Assembly (NCBI GenBank): GCA_964434345.1
Contig: CAYSUY010000022.1
Location: forward strand, 1 to 32,812
DNA: 32,812 nt
Source: CAIOSQ01 sp964434345
GTDB taxonomy: Bacteria; Pseudomonadota; Alphaproteobacteria; CACIAM-22H2
Direction of reading: 5' to 3'
Within the stretch, counting starts at the first letter, position 1. Every line of letters begins with the position of its first letter. A program made the position numbers and the translations under genes. This document shows positions 7,149-16,212 of this stretch, in pieces. The notes beneath the pieces were generated by a model, which worked only from the letters and a program-made list of their open reading frames with translations, was not told where the DNA came from and did no database searches.

Positions 7149-8502
7149 TGCTCACCTCGCCGCTGGGATCGACCAGCCAGGATTGGACGGCGTTGTTGTG
7201 ATAGATCGACCGCGTGCCGCGGACGGCGCGCAACTGCCTGTAGGTCGGCTGTACATGACCGGTCTCGTCGGTGGCGCGCGCTTGCAGGATCGCCCGCTCG
7301 CCGGTCCAGGACCAGGGCAGGACGAAGCGCGTCAGGCATTTCGGCAAAACCGGCTGCTGCAGAGTCGCCTCGCGCCAGTTGCGACCGCCATCGACCGACA
7401 CATCGACGCGTCGCACCGCGCCGCGGCCCGACCAGGCGAGACCGCTGATCGCGTGGAAGCCCTGACCGACCAGTGCCTGCCCGCCTGACGGCGTCGTGAT
7501 GACCGACTTCACCTCCTGGATCGAGGTGTACTGGCGATGCTGCCCGTCGGGCATCAGGTCCACGTAGTGGATGGACTCGTCCTTCGCGCCCCAGGGGCGA
7601 TCGCCGAGTTCGACGCGGCGCAGCCACTTGACCCAGGAGACGCCCTGCACGCCGGGCACGACCAACCGCAGCGGGTAGCCGTTCTCCGGCCGCAGCATTT
7701 CGCCGTTCTGTCCGTAGGCCACGACGACCTCGCCGGACATCACGAGATCCATCGGAATGGTCCGTGTCATCGACGATCCGTCGGCGCCCTCGGCGAGAAC
7801 GAAGGTCCCGCGCGACAGGTCGGCGCCGCAGATATCCAGGAGCAGACGCAGTTCGACGCCGGTGAACTCGCTGCACGAGATCATGCCGTGCGTGTACTGG
7901 ACCGTGGGAACGGCGACGTTGCCCCACTCCATGCCCGTATTGGCGCCGCATTCGAGGAAATGGAAGCGCGACACCGAGGGCAGCCGCATCAGATCGTCCA
8001 TGGTGAACACCATGGGGCGCGCGACCATTCCGGGCTGCGAACCGTTGATCATGAAGCGGTGGCGCTTCGGATCGATGTCCATCCAGCCTTGATGGTGGCG
8101 CTCGAAATGCAGCCCCGAAGGCGTGACCATTCCGAAGCTGCCCTGCAGCGGCGTGAAGGCGACGCTCGCGGCGCCGACCTGGGTCAGGCCCGGGCTCTGC
8201 CGCCGCACGAGGTTGCGCTCATAGCGCGACGGCATGCCATAGGGCGTCGCCGCGACCGGCAAGCCGAGCGACGTGGTCCAGGGTGGGAGATCGACGATGT
8301 CCGGGTCGTCGGCGCGGGCCGGTGCGGGAATGGCGCTGGCGGCCACCGCGCCGCCCAGGCCGAGCGCGGCGGCGAAGCCACGACGCAGAACGTCGCGGCG
8401 ACCCGACGACACGGCGGCGATATCGTCGGCGGAGAGGAAGTTTTCCGGCGCGGCGCGGACGCGCCCTGGCCCAACCGGATCGGACTTGGCTTTTCCACCC
8501 AT
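7132..8502 (-). CDS. soxC: SoxC, molybdenum-cofactor subunit of sulfane dehydrogenase
   Basis: A 456-residue sulfite-oxidase-family molybdoprotein. A twin-arginine signal (RRDVLRRGFAAALGLGG, about residues 35-51) directs folded export. The molybdopterin-binding domain carries the cofactor cysteine in FHFLECGANTG (Cys185), with the family segments WGNVAVPTVQYTHG and RPENGYPLRLVVPG; a C-terminal dimerisation domain follows. With SoxD it oxidises SoxY-bound sulfane sulfur, allowing thiosulfate to reach sulfate without stored sulfur. The ATG at 8502 is chosen because AAGGAA lies seven bases upstream; the frame opens eleven codons earlier without a good site. It is the first gene of soxCDYZAXB and is divergent from the GlcG/HbpS-like gene. 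Confidence 0.96.
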   Translation of the reverse strand: MGGKAKSDPVGPGRVRAAPENFLSADDIAAVSSGRRDVLRRGFAAALGLGGAVAASAIPAPARADDPDIVDLPPWTTSLGLPVAATPYGMPSRYERNLVRRQSPGLTQVGAASVAFTPLQGSFGMVTPSGLHFERHHQGWMDIDPKRHRFMINGSQPGMVARPMVFTMDDLMRLPSVSRFHFLECGANTGMEWGNVAVPTVQYTHGMISCSEFTGVELRLLLDICGADLSRGTFVLAEGADGSSMTRTIPMDLVMSGEVVVAYGQNGEMLRPENGYPLRLVVPGVQGVSWVKWLRRVELGDRPWGAKDESIHYVDLMPDGQHRQYTSIQEVKSVITTPSGGQALVGQGFHAISGLAWSGRGAVRRVDVSVDGGRNWREATLQQPVLPKCLTRFVLPWSWTGERAILQARATDETGHVQPTYRQLRAVRGTRSIYHNNAVQSWLVDPSGEVSNVQTA

Positions 8503-8625
8503 ATCGTGTTCCTTAGTTTCTTCGATGATATGCAATTACACTCTCAGGCGCCATAGTTTTTTGCCGCCGCCGACCTCCGGCGGTTCCATCCCTTGTCCCT
8601 CGCGATCCGTCCACAGGAGCAACCC
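8503..8625. promoter_or_regulatory. Divergent control region between soxC and the GlcG/HbpS-like gene
   Basis: This 123-base gap is the only relatively AT-rich stretch near the sox operon and must contain promoters for both directions. A T6 run lies at 8557-8562. A compact inverted repeat, CCGCCG with loop ACCTC and CGGCGG (8567-8583), sits 42 bases upstream of the plus-strand start. The stretch around 8525-8540 (gatatgcaattaca) is AT-rich but I cannot assign a clear -35/-10 pair. No regulator gene adjoins it. It is the obvious place for a sulfur-responsive operator, but that is inference from layout. Confidence 0.5.
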
Positions 8626-9153
8626 ATGACGCTACGCGCGCCCGCCTCGTTCCGCCGTCGTCGCATGCCGGCCATCGCGCTCGGCCTTTGCGCTCTGGTC
8701 GCCGCAGCGGCCGCCCATGCGCAGGATGGGACCTTCGCGCTGCGGTTCCTGACGCCGGAAACCGCGCTCAAGGCCGCACAGGCCGCGCTGGACTCCTGCC
8801 GCGCCGCCGGCTTTCAGGTCGCTGTCGCCGTGGTCGATCGCGGCGGCACGACGCAGGTCCTGCTCCGCGATCGTTTCGCCGGTCCTCATACCGTCGCCAT
8901 CGCGACCGACAAGGCCTGGACGGCGGTGACGCTGCGTCAGGACACGCTCGGCCTCGCACGCCTCTCCGAGAGCGGCGAGATGTCCGGCTTGCGCCATTTC
9001 CAGCGCGTCGTGGCCGTCGGCGGAGGCATCCCGATCGAGGGCGCGGGCGCCATCCTCGGCGGGATCGGTGTCTCCGGTGCGCCGGGAGGCGTCGCAGATG
9101 CCGGCTGCGCAGCGGCCGGGCTCGACGCGATCATCGACGACGTGACGTTCTGA
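8626..9153 (+). CDS. Secreted GlcG/HbpS-family (DUF336) heme-binding-like protein
   Basis: A 175-residue protein with a Sec signal peptide (RRRRMPAIALG onward, cleavage near AHAQD) and one GlcG/HbpS domain: LTPETALKAAQAALDSCRAA, AVAVVDRGGTTQVLLRD, a DKAWTA helix and the glycine-rich end GAGAILGGIGVSGAPGG. HbpS of Streptomyces, a family member, binds heme and relays redox state to a sensor kinase; many others have unknown roles. The ATG at 8626 has AGGAG six bases upstream; an earlier in-frame ATG would spoil the signal. It is divergent from soxC, and its stop lies a single base from that of the convergent soxV-like gene. A role in periplasmic heme or redox handling for the Sox cytochromes is only a hypothesis. 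Confidence 0.85.
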   Translation: MTLRAPASFRRRRMPAIALGLCALVAAAAAHAQDGTFALRFLTPETALKAAQAALDSCRAAGFQVAVAVVDRGGTTQVLLRDRFAGPHTVAIATDKAWTAVTLRQDTLGLARLSESGEMSGLRHFQRVVAVGGGIPIEGAGAILGGIGVSGAPGGVADAGCAAAGLDAIIDDVTF

Positions 9154-9154
9154 G

Positions 9155-9874
9155 CTACAGCGCCACGCTCAGGCGCGTCAGCCAGTCCGGAGCGACGTCG
9201 ACCAGCCAGGTCTCGAGGCGTTTGTCGAAGCCGGTCAGGACCAGCGCACCGACGAAGACCAGCCCGCAGCCGAGCACGGGACCCGCGCCCAAGCCGGCCC
9301 TGCCCATCCAGACCCGCGTCCGGACGAGGGCGCGCGCCGGCAGCGCGCCGAGCAGCAGCAGCGGCGTCACCGCGCCAAGCGCGAAGATCCCCATCGTCGC
9401 GCCTACGGCGCCGAGCGTCTCGCCGCGCGCCGCGAGCAGCGATGCCGCGCCCAGGGTGGGACCCACGCACGGGCTCCAGGCGATGCCGAGCAAGGCGCCG
9501 ACCATGAACTGGCCGGTGGCGCCCTTGCCGTCGATGCGGCCGAGCCCATGCCCTCCCAGTTCGCCCACGCGGCCGAGCGCGGCGCTCGCGCGCGCGCGCA
9601 GCGCCGGCAGCGCGATGACGGCACCCAGCGCGACCAGCAATGCGCCCGCGACGATGCGCAGATGCTCGCTCTCGATCCCCGCGGCGAAGCCGATCGTCGC
9701 GAGCACGATTCCGGTCAGCGAAAAGGACACGGCGAGGCCGGCAGCCAGGGCCAGAGGCGCCACACGCCCCTCGGCGGCGGCGGTCGCGGCCAGGATCGGC
9801 AACAGCGGAAGGACGCAGGGTGACAGGACCGACAGCACCCCCGCGCCGAACGCGGCGAGCAGCGTGACGATCAT
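9155..9874 (-). CDS. soxV: CcdA/SoxV-like cytochrome c biogenesis membrane protein
   Basis: A 239-residue, very hydrophobic protein with about six membrane spans. The paired redox cysteines of the CcdA/DsbD-beta family are present, Cys20 in VLSPCVLPLLPI and Cys136 in IAWSPCVGPT. These proteins move reducing equivalents from cytoplasmic thioredoxin to periplasmic thiol proteins. In Paracoccus SoxV does this for the Sox system through the thioredoxin SoxW. The ATG at 9874 is chosen because GAGGGG lies six bases upstream; a GTG at 9880 touches that site. It follows the thioredoxin gene by 10 bases. Naming it soxV rests on this pairing and closeness to sox; a general cytochrome maturation role is equally possible. 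Confidence 0.8.
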   Translation of the reverse strand: MIVTLLAAFGAGVLSVLSPCVLPLLPILAATAAAEGRVAPLALAAGLAVSFSLTGIVLATIGFAAGIESEHLRIVAGALLVALGAVIALPALRARASAALGRVGELGGHGLGRIDGKGATGQFMVGALLGIAWSPCVGPTLGAASLLAARGETLGAVGATMGIFALGAVTPLLLLGALPARALVRTRVWMGRAGLGAGPVLGCGLVFVGALVLTGFDKRLETWLVDVAPDWLTRLSVAL

Positions 9875-9884
9875 CGCCACCCCC

Positions 9885-10274
9885 TCACAGGGCCATGTCG
9901 AGCAGCGACTCGATCGACGCGGGATTGGTGTCGCCGACGCTGCGCCCGATCTCGTCGCGACCGCGGAACACGATCAGCGTGCTCTGCATCCGCACGCCGA
10001 ACTGGCGCACCACGGGCTTCTGGCGATCGTAATCGACCTCGAAGGCCACCATCTGGGAGAACCGGGGTTCGGCGAGGAACCGGGCGAGGATGGGCTTCTG
10101 CGTCCTGCAGGTCGGACACCAGGACGCCGAGACGTCGATCAGGATCGGCAGATCGGCGGCCTGCGCGGCCTCGAACGCCTCGCCGGAAAAAGGCCGGCTG
10201 CGCGCCCAGGCCGGACGCGCGGCAACGCACAGCGCGGACAGCGCCGCGACCGTCAGATGCCGCCGGCCGATCAT
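9885..10274 (-). CDS. soxW: Periplasmic thioredoxin-like protein, SoxW-type
   Basis: A 129-residue exported thioredoxin-fold protein. The signal peptide covers about residues 1-24 (cleavage near PAWA). The active site is SASWCPTCRTQKP, Cys53 and Cys56. Where thioredoxins have the conserved cis-proline (as in IPTL) this protein reads VRMQSTLIVF, so serine replaces proline. It most likely receives electrons from the adjacent CcdA-like protein and reduces SoxY or apocytochrome thiols. The ATG at 10274 gives a proper signal peptide; the open frame continues to a GTG at 10313 that overlaps no good site. It lies 35 bases after the hydroxyacid dehydrogenase gene. SoxW, SoxS and other periplasmic thioredoxins cannot be separated here with certainty. 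Confidence 0.75.
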   Translation of the reverse strand: MIGRRHLTVAALSALCVAARPAWARSRPFSGEAFEAAQAADLPILIDVSASWCPTCRTQKPILARFLAEPRFSQMVAFEVDYDRQKPVVRQFGVRMQSTLIVFRGRDEIGRSVGDTNPASIESLLDMAL

Positions 10275-10309
10275 GATCCGCCCCACCTCGCCCGGATCTC
10301 GCTCCGCCT

Positions 10310-11296
10310 TCACGCGTTGGTCCGCAGACGGCGCGCGGCCTCGGGATTCAGCGCGTATTTCGGCATGCGACCCGCCAGGATCTCGGCGACCTGATCGACC
10401 GTGTCCTGCGCCTGCGACGCCATCGATTCAGGAACCATCCCGCCGAGATGCGGGGCCGCGACCACGTTGGGCAGGCGGCCCAGCGCGACCGGCGGCACGT
10501 CGTCCGGATCCGAGCCGACATCGAGCCCGGCGCCTGCGATCGTGCCGTCGCGCAGCGCCTCGGCGAGCGCGGCTTCGTCGACGACGCGGCCACGCGACGG
10601 GTTGAGAAAAAACGCCGTCCGCTTCATCCGCCGGAAGGCGTCGCGGTTCATGCTCTGGTCGGTTTCGGCGGTGTGGAGAGCCACACAGATCACGAAATCG
10701 CCTTCGGCCAGGGCCTGATCGCGGCTGACCGCCACGCATGGAGACGCCACGGCCGCGACATAGGGATCATGGACCAGGACGCGCATGCCGAGAAACGCGA
10801 GCACCTCCGCGAGCCGACGGCCGAGGGTTCCGTACCCGATGATGCTCGCCGTCCGGCCCGCGAGCTGGATCCCGCTCGGCCGCGCGGGCATCCGTCCCGC
10901 GCGATAGGCGATGACCGATTCGCTCAGGCCACGCCCGAGATCGACCATCTGCCCGAGCAGGAGTTCGATCACCGCGTCGCGGAACCCTGGCCCCGCGCGC
11001 GTCACCAGGATCCCCGCCGCGGAAGCCGCCGGAATGTCGATGTTGCGGACATCCATCGCGCCCCGCACCAGCGCGACGCAGTCCGGCAGGCGCGCGATGG
11101 TTGCGGCGTCGAAGGGCGTGTTGCGATCCGCGACGATCGCGGCGCAGCCCGCCGCAGCGGCGGCGATCTCGTCCGCCGTCATCGTGCGCGCCGCGTCGTT
11201 GAGGACGACGGTGCCGAGCCGGCGCAACCCGTCCAGCGCGGCGCCATAACGGGGCGCGATCTCGTCCGCGGGATAGGTCAGGAGGATACGGGGCAT
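10310..11296 (-). CDS. D-2-hydroxyacid dehydrogenase family protein
   Basis: A 328-residue NAD(P)-dependent oxidoreductase of the phosphoglycerate/glyoxylate reductase family, cytoplasmic. The nucleotide fold is SIIGYGTLGRRLAE (residues 151-164) with an acidic residue at HDPY. The catalytic arginine is in NPSRGRVVDE (Arg235) and the histidine in APHLGG (His283). The usual catalytic glutamate, expected in a stretch like DVFxxEP, is replaced by DVGSDPDD. The substrate cannot be told. A GGAGAT site precedes the ATG. It lies between a DUF1489 gene (19-base gap) and the thioredoxin gene, at the junction of the leucine and sox regions, and is not a known part of either pathway. Confidence 0.85.
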   Translation of the reverse strand: MPRILLTYPADEIAPRYGAALDGLRRLGTVVLNDAARTMTADEIAAAAAGCAAIVADRNTPFDAATIARLPDCVALVRGAMDVRNIDIPAASAAGILVTRAGPGFRDAVIELLLGQMVDLGRGLSESVIAYRAGRMPARPSGIQLAGRTASIIGYGTLGRRLAEVLAFLGMRVLVHDPYVAAVASPCVAVSRDQALAEGDFVICVALHTAETDQSMNRDAFRRMKRTAFFLNPSRGRVVDEAALAEALRDGTIAGAGLDVGSDPDDVPPVALGRLPNVVAAPHLGGMVPESMASQAQDTVDQVAEILAGRMPKYALNPEAARRLRTNA

Positions 11297-11315
11297 TTCT
11301 GGATCTCCAGCAGGG

Positions 11316-11749
11316 TCACAACAGGCCGAGGCTTCGCAATTCCTCGATCATCTCCGGCGGCATGCTGGCGATATCGCCATCCGCCGCGCCGATGTCGCGG
11401 GGCGCGTCCGCGGGGGCGAGATAGCGCCATCCCTGGAACGGCCGCATCGGCTTCGGCAGGGTCCGCACGAGGTCGCGGTCGAGGGCAAGGATGGCACAGG
11501 TGCTTCCATCTTCCAGCCGTCCCTCCTCGATCGCGTCGAGGCGCTGGCGCACGCGGATCACGCCCTTGATCACCCAGTACAGGGACCCGCCCGCCAGCAG
11601 GTCGTCCCGCCGCTTCGGCATCATCCGCGTGCGATGGATGCAGCCATGGATCGCGCCCGCAGCCTTGCGCTCCGCGGCGCGGCGGCGCTGCCAGGCGGCA
11701 AGATCGTCGATGTCGTCGACGCCGACGCAGAGCTTGACGAGATGCAGCG

Positions 11750-11753
<4 letters not shown>
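11316..11753 (-). CDS. DUF1489 family protein
   Basis: A 145-residue protein matching the alphaproteobacterial DUF1489 family as I recall it: MTLHLVKLCVGVDDIDDL at the start, then IHGCIHRTRMMPKR, GSLYWVIKGVIRVRQ and LVRTLPKPMRPFQGWRYL. No signal peptide or membrane span is visible and its function is unknown. Many family members sit beside metabolic or housekeeping genes. The ATG at 11753 overlaps the mccA stop in an ATGA (11750-11753), so translation is probably coupled to mccA. The frame continues upstream inside mccA but without support. I do not infer a role in leucine catabolism from position alone. Confidence 0.75.
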
Positions 11754-13761
<2,008 letters not shown>

Positions 13762-13765
<4 letters not shown>

Positions 13766-14553
13766 CGACCGCCGGCCCAGCGCGGCTTGCGCTTTTCGAG
13801 GAAGCTGGCGATGCCCTCTCGCCCTTCCTCGGCGACACGGATCTCCGCGATGCGACGCGCCGTCTCCTCGATCAGGACGTCGTCGATCGGCGCGCGCGCC
13901 ACACGACGGATCATGCGCTTGGCCGACACCACGGCCTGCGGTCCGTTGGCGACGATGACGTCGCAGAGCTGATCGACGCCCAGCCGCAGCTGATCGAGCT
14001 TGAACACGCCGTGCACCAGCCCGATCCGTTCGGCCTCACGCGCGTCGAAGGATTCGGCCGTGAGGAAATAGCGGCGCGCCATGCGCTCGCCGATCGCCGC
14101 CACGACATAGGGGCTGATCACCGAGGGAATGAGACCGAGGCGCACCTCCGAGATCGCGAAGGTCGCGCGATCCGCCGCCAGCGCGATGTCGCAGCACGCG
14201 ACCAGACCGCAGCCACCGGCGATCGCCGCACCGTGGACCGCTGCGATGGTCGGCTTCGCGAGCTGGTCGAGCGTACGCATCAGGGTCGCGAGCGCCGCGG
14301 CGTCGCGCCGGTTCTCGTCCTCCGAATAGAGCGCCATGCGCTTCATCCAGTTGAGATCGGCGCCGGCGGAGAAGCTCTTCCCCGCGCCGGCGAGGACCAC
14401 CACGCGCACGGCGGGTTCGGCCTCGACGCGGCGGAGCGTCTCCGTCAGATCGGCGATCAGCCGGTCATCGAAGGCGTTGTGGAGTTCGGGGCGGTTGAGC
14501 ACGACGGTCGCCACGCCGCGGCGGTCGATATCGACGAGGAGCGTCTCGGTCAT
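13762..14553 (-). CDS. liuC: Methylglutaconyl-CoA hydratase (enoyl-CoA hydratase family)
   Basis: A 263-residue crotonase-fold enzyme. The oxyanion-hole segments are KSFSAGADLNWMKRM (residues 59-73) and GAAIAGGCGLVACCDIA (108-124). One catalytic glutamate is Glu136 in SEVRLGLIPSVISPYV. The first glutamate of classic crotonases is replaced by glycine (GGCGL), as I recall for bacterial LiuC. It converts 3-methylglutaconyl-CoA to HMG-CoA, the step after the carboxylase. The ATG at 14553 has GTGAGG upstream; the open frame extends into mccB but that part is out-of-frame overlap. It lies 10 bases after mccB and overlaps mccA by four bases. Confidence 0.92.
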
Positions 14554-14563
14554 CGCGACAGCC

Positions 14564-16171
14564 TCACATCCGGAAGACGCCGAAGCGCGTGGGCTCGATC
14601 GGCGCGTTGAGCGCGGCGGACAGCGCGAGGGCAAGGACATCGCGCGTGTCGGCGGGATCGATGATCCCGTCGTCCCAGAGACGCGCCGTCGCATAGTACG
14701 GATGGCCCTGCGTCTCGTACTGCTCCCGGATCGGCGCCTTGAACGCGGCCTCGGCCTCGGCGCTCCAGGTCTCGCCGCGCGCCTCGATGCCATCGCGACG
14801 CACGGTCGCGAGCACCGAGGCGGCCTGCTCGCCGCCCATCACCGAGATGCGCGCGTTGGGCCACATCCACAGGAAACGCGGGCCGAAGGCGCGGCCGCAC
14901 ATGCCGTAATTCCCGGCCCCGAAACTCCCACCGACGATGACGGTGAATTTCGGAACCTTCGCGCAGGACACGGCGGTCACCAGCTTCGCGCCGTCCTTGG
15001 CGATCCCGCCGCTCTCGTAGCGGCGGCCGACCATGAAGCCGGAGATGTTCTGCAGGAAGACCAGCGGGATGCCGCGCTGGGCGCAGAGCTCGATGAAATG
15101 CGCACCCTTGAGCGCCGATTCGGAAAACAGGATGCCGTTGTTCGCGACGATGCCCACCGGATATCCGTGAAGCCGCGCGAACCCGACGACGATCGTGGTG
15201 CCGTAGAGCGGCTTGAACTCGTCGAACTCCGACCCGTCGACAAGCCGCGCGATCACCTCGCGCGCGTCGTAGGGGTGGCGCAGATCCGGCGGCACGATGC
15301 CATGGAGTTCCTCGACGGCGTATCGCGGCGGTCGCGGCGACGCGACATCCAGCGTCGCGCGCTTCTGCCGGTTCAGGTTCGCGATGCAGCGCCGCGCGAT
15401 CGCCAGCGCATGGGCGTCGTCGCGCGCCATGTGATCCGCGACACCTGACACCCGCGCATGGACATCGGCGCCGCCGAGTTCCTCCGCCGAGACCACCTCG
15501 CCGGTCGCCGCCTTCACCAGCGGCGGCCCGCCGAGGAAGATCGTCCCCTGCCCCTTGACGATGATCGCCTCGTCGGACATCGCCGGAACATAGGCGCCGC
15601 CGGCGGTACAGCTTCCCATCACGACGGCGATCTGCGGAATGCCCGCGGCCGACATGGTGGCCTGGTTGTAGAAGATCCGGCCGAAATGCTCGCGGTCAGG
15701 AAAGACCTCGTCCTGGCTGGGCAGGTTGGCGCCTCCGGAATCGACGAGGTAGACGCAGGGCAGCGCGTTGTCGCGCGCGATCTCCTGCGCGCGCAGATGC
15801 TTCTTGACGGTCATCGGGAAATAGGTGCCGCCCTTGACCGTCGCGTCGTTGCAGACGACCACGCACTCGCGACCGGAGATGCGGCCGATCCCCGTGATCA
15901 AACCGGCTCCGGTCACGTCGTCGCCATACATGCCGTGGCCGGCGAGGGGCGACATCTCGAGGAACGGCGAACCCGGATCGAGCAGCGCACGCACCCGCTC
16001 GCGCGGGAGCATCTTGCCGCGCGCGACATGCTTGGCGCGTGCCGCTGCGCCCCCTCCCTCCGCCGCGGCGTCGGTCAGTCGGCGCAACGCCGCGACGGAT
16101 GCCGCCATCGCGTCCCTGTTGGTGCGGAAGGCGTCGCTCGACGTGTCGATGGCGCTGGAAATCACGGTCAT
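14564..16171 (-). CDS. mccB: Methylcrotonoyl-CoA carboxylase, carboxyltransferase beta subunit
   Basis: A 535-residue carboxyltransferase that moves the carboxyl group from biotin to 3-methylcrotonyl-CoA. Crotonase-like halves are visible: PCVYLVDSGGANLPSQDEVF with MGSCTAGGAYVPAMSDE in the N-terminal half, and PLVFLQNISGFMVGRRYE with VGGSFGAGNYGMCGRAFGP in the C-terminal half. FLWMWPNARISVMGGEQAA is typical of MCC rather than propionyl-CoA carboxylase beta chains. Length is usual. The ATG at 16171 fits family starts (MTVISSAIDTSS), although no clear ribosome-binding site precedes it. It follows the MscS-family gene by 41 bases and leads mccB-liuC-mccA. It is also called liuB. Confidence 0.94.
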   Translation of the reverse strand: MTVISSAIDTSSDAFRTNRDAMAASVAALRRLTDAAAEGGGAAARAKHVARGKMLPRERVRALLDPGSPFLEMSPLAGHGMYGDDVTGAGLITGIGRISGRECVVVCNDATVKGGTYFPMTVKKHLRAQEIARDNALPCVYLVDSGGANLPSQDEVFPDREHFGRIFYNQATMSAAGIPQIAVVMGSCTAGGAYVPAMSDEAIIVKGQGTIFLGGPPLVKAATGEVVSAEELGGADVHARVSGVADHMARDDAHALAIARRCIANLNRQKRATLDVASPRPPRYAVEELHGIVPPDLRHPYDAREVIARLVDGSEFDEFKPLYGTTIVVGFARLHGYPVGIVANNGILFSESALKGAHFIELCAQRGIPLVFLQNISGFMVGRRYESGGIAKDGAKLVTAVSCAKVPKFTVIVGGSFGAGNYGMCGRAFGPRFLWMWPNARISVMGGEQAASVLATVRRDGIEARGETWSAEAEAAFKAPIREQYETQGHPYYATARLWDDGIIDPADTRDVLALALSAALNAPIEPTRFGVFRM

Positions 16172-16212
16172 GGCCGGCCATCAGTAGCAGCGAAAGCGGG
16201 GTCGGGCCAAGC

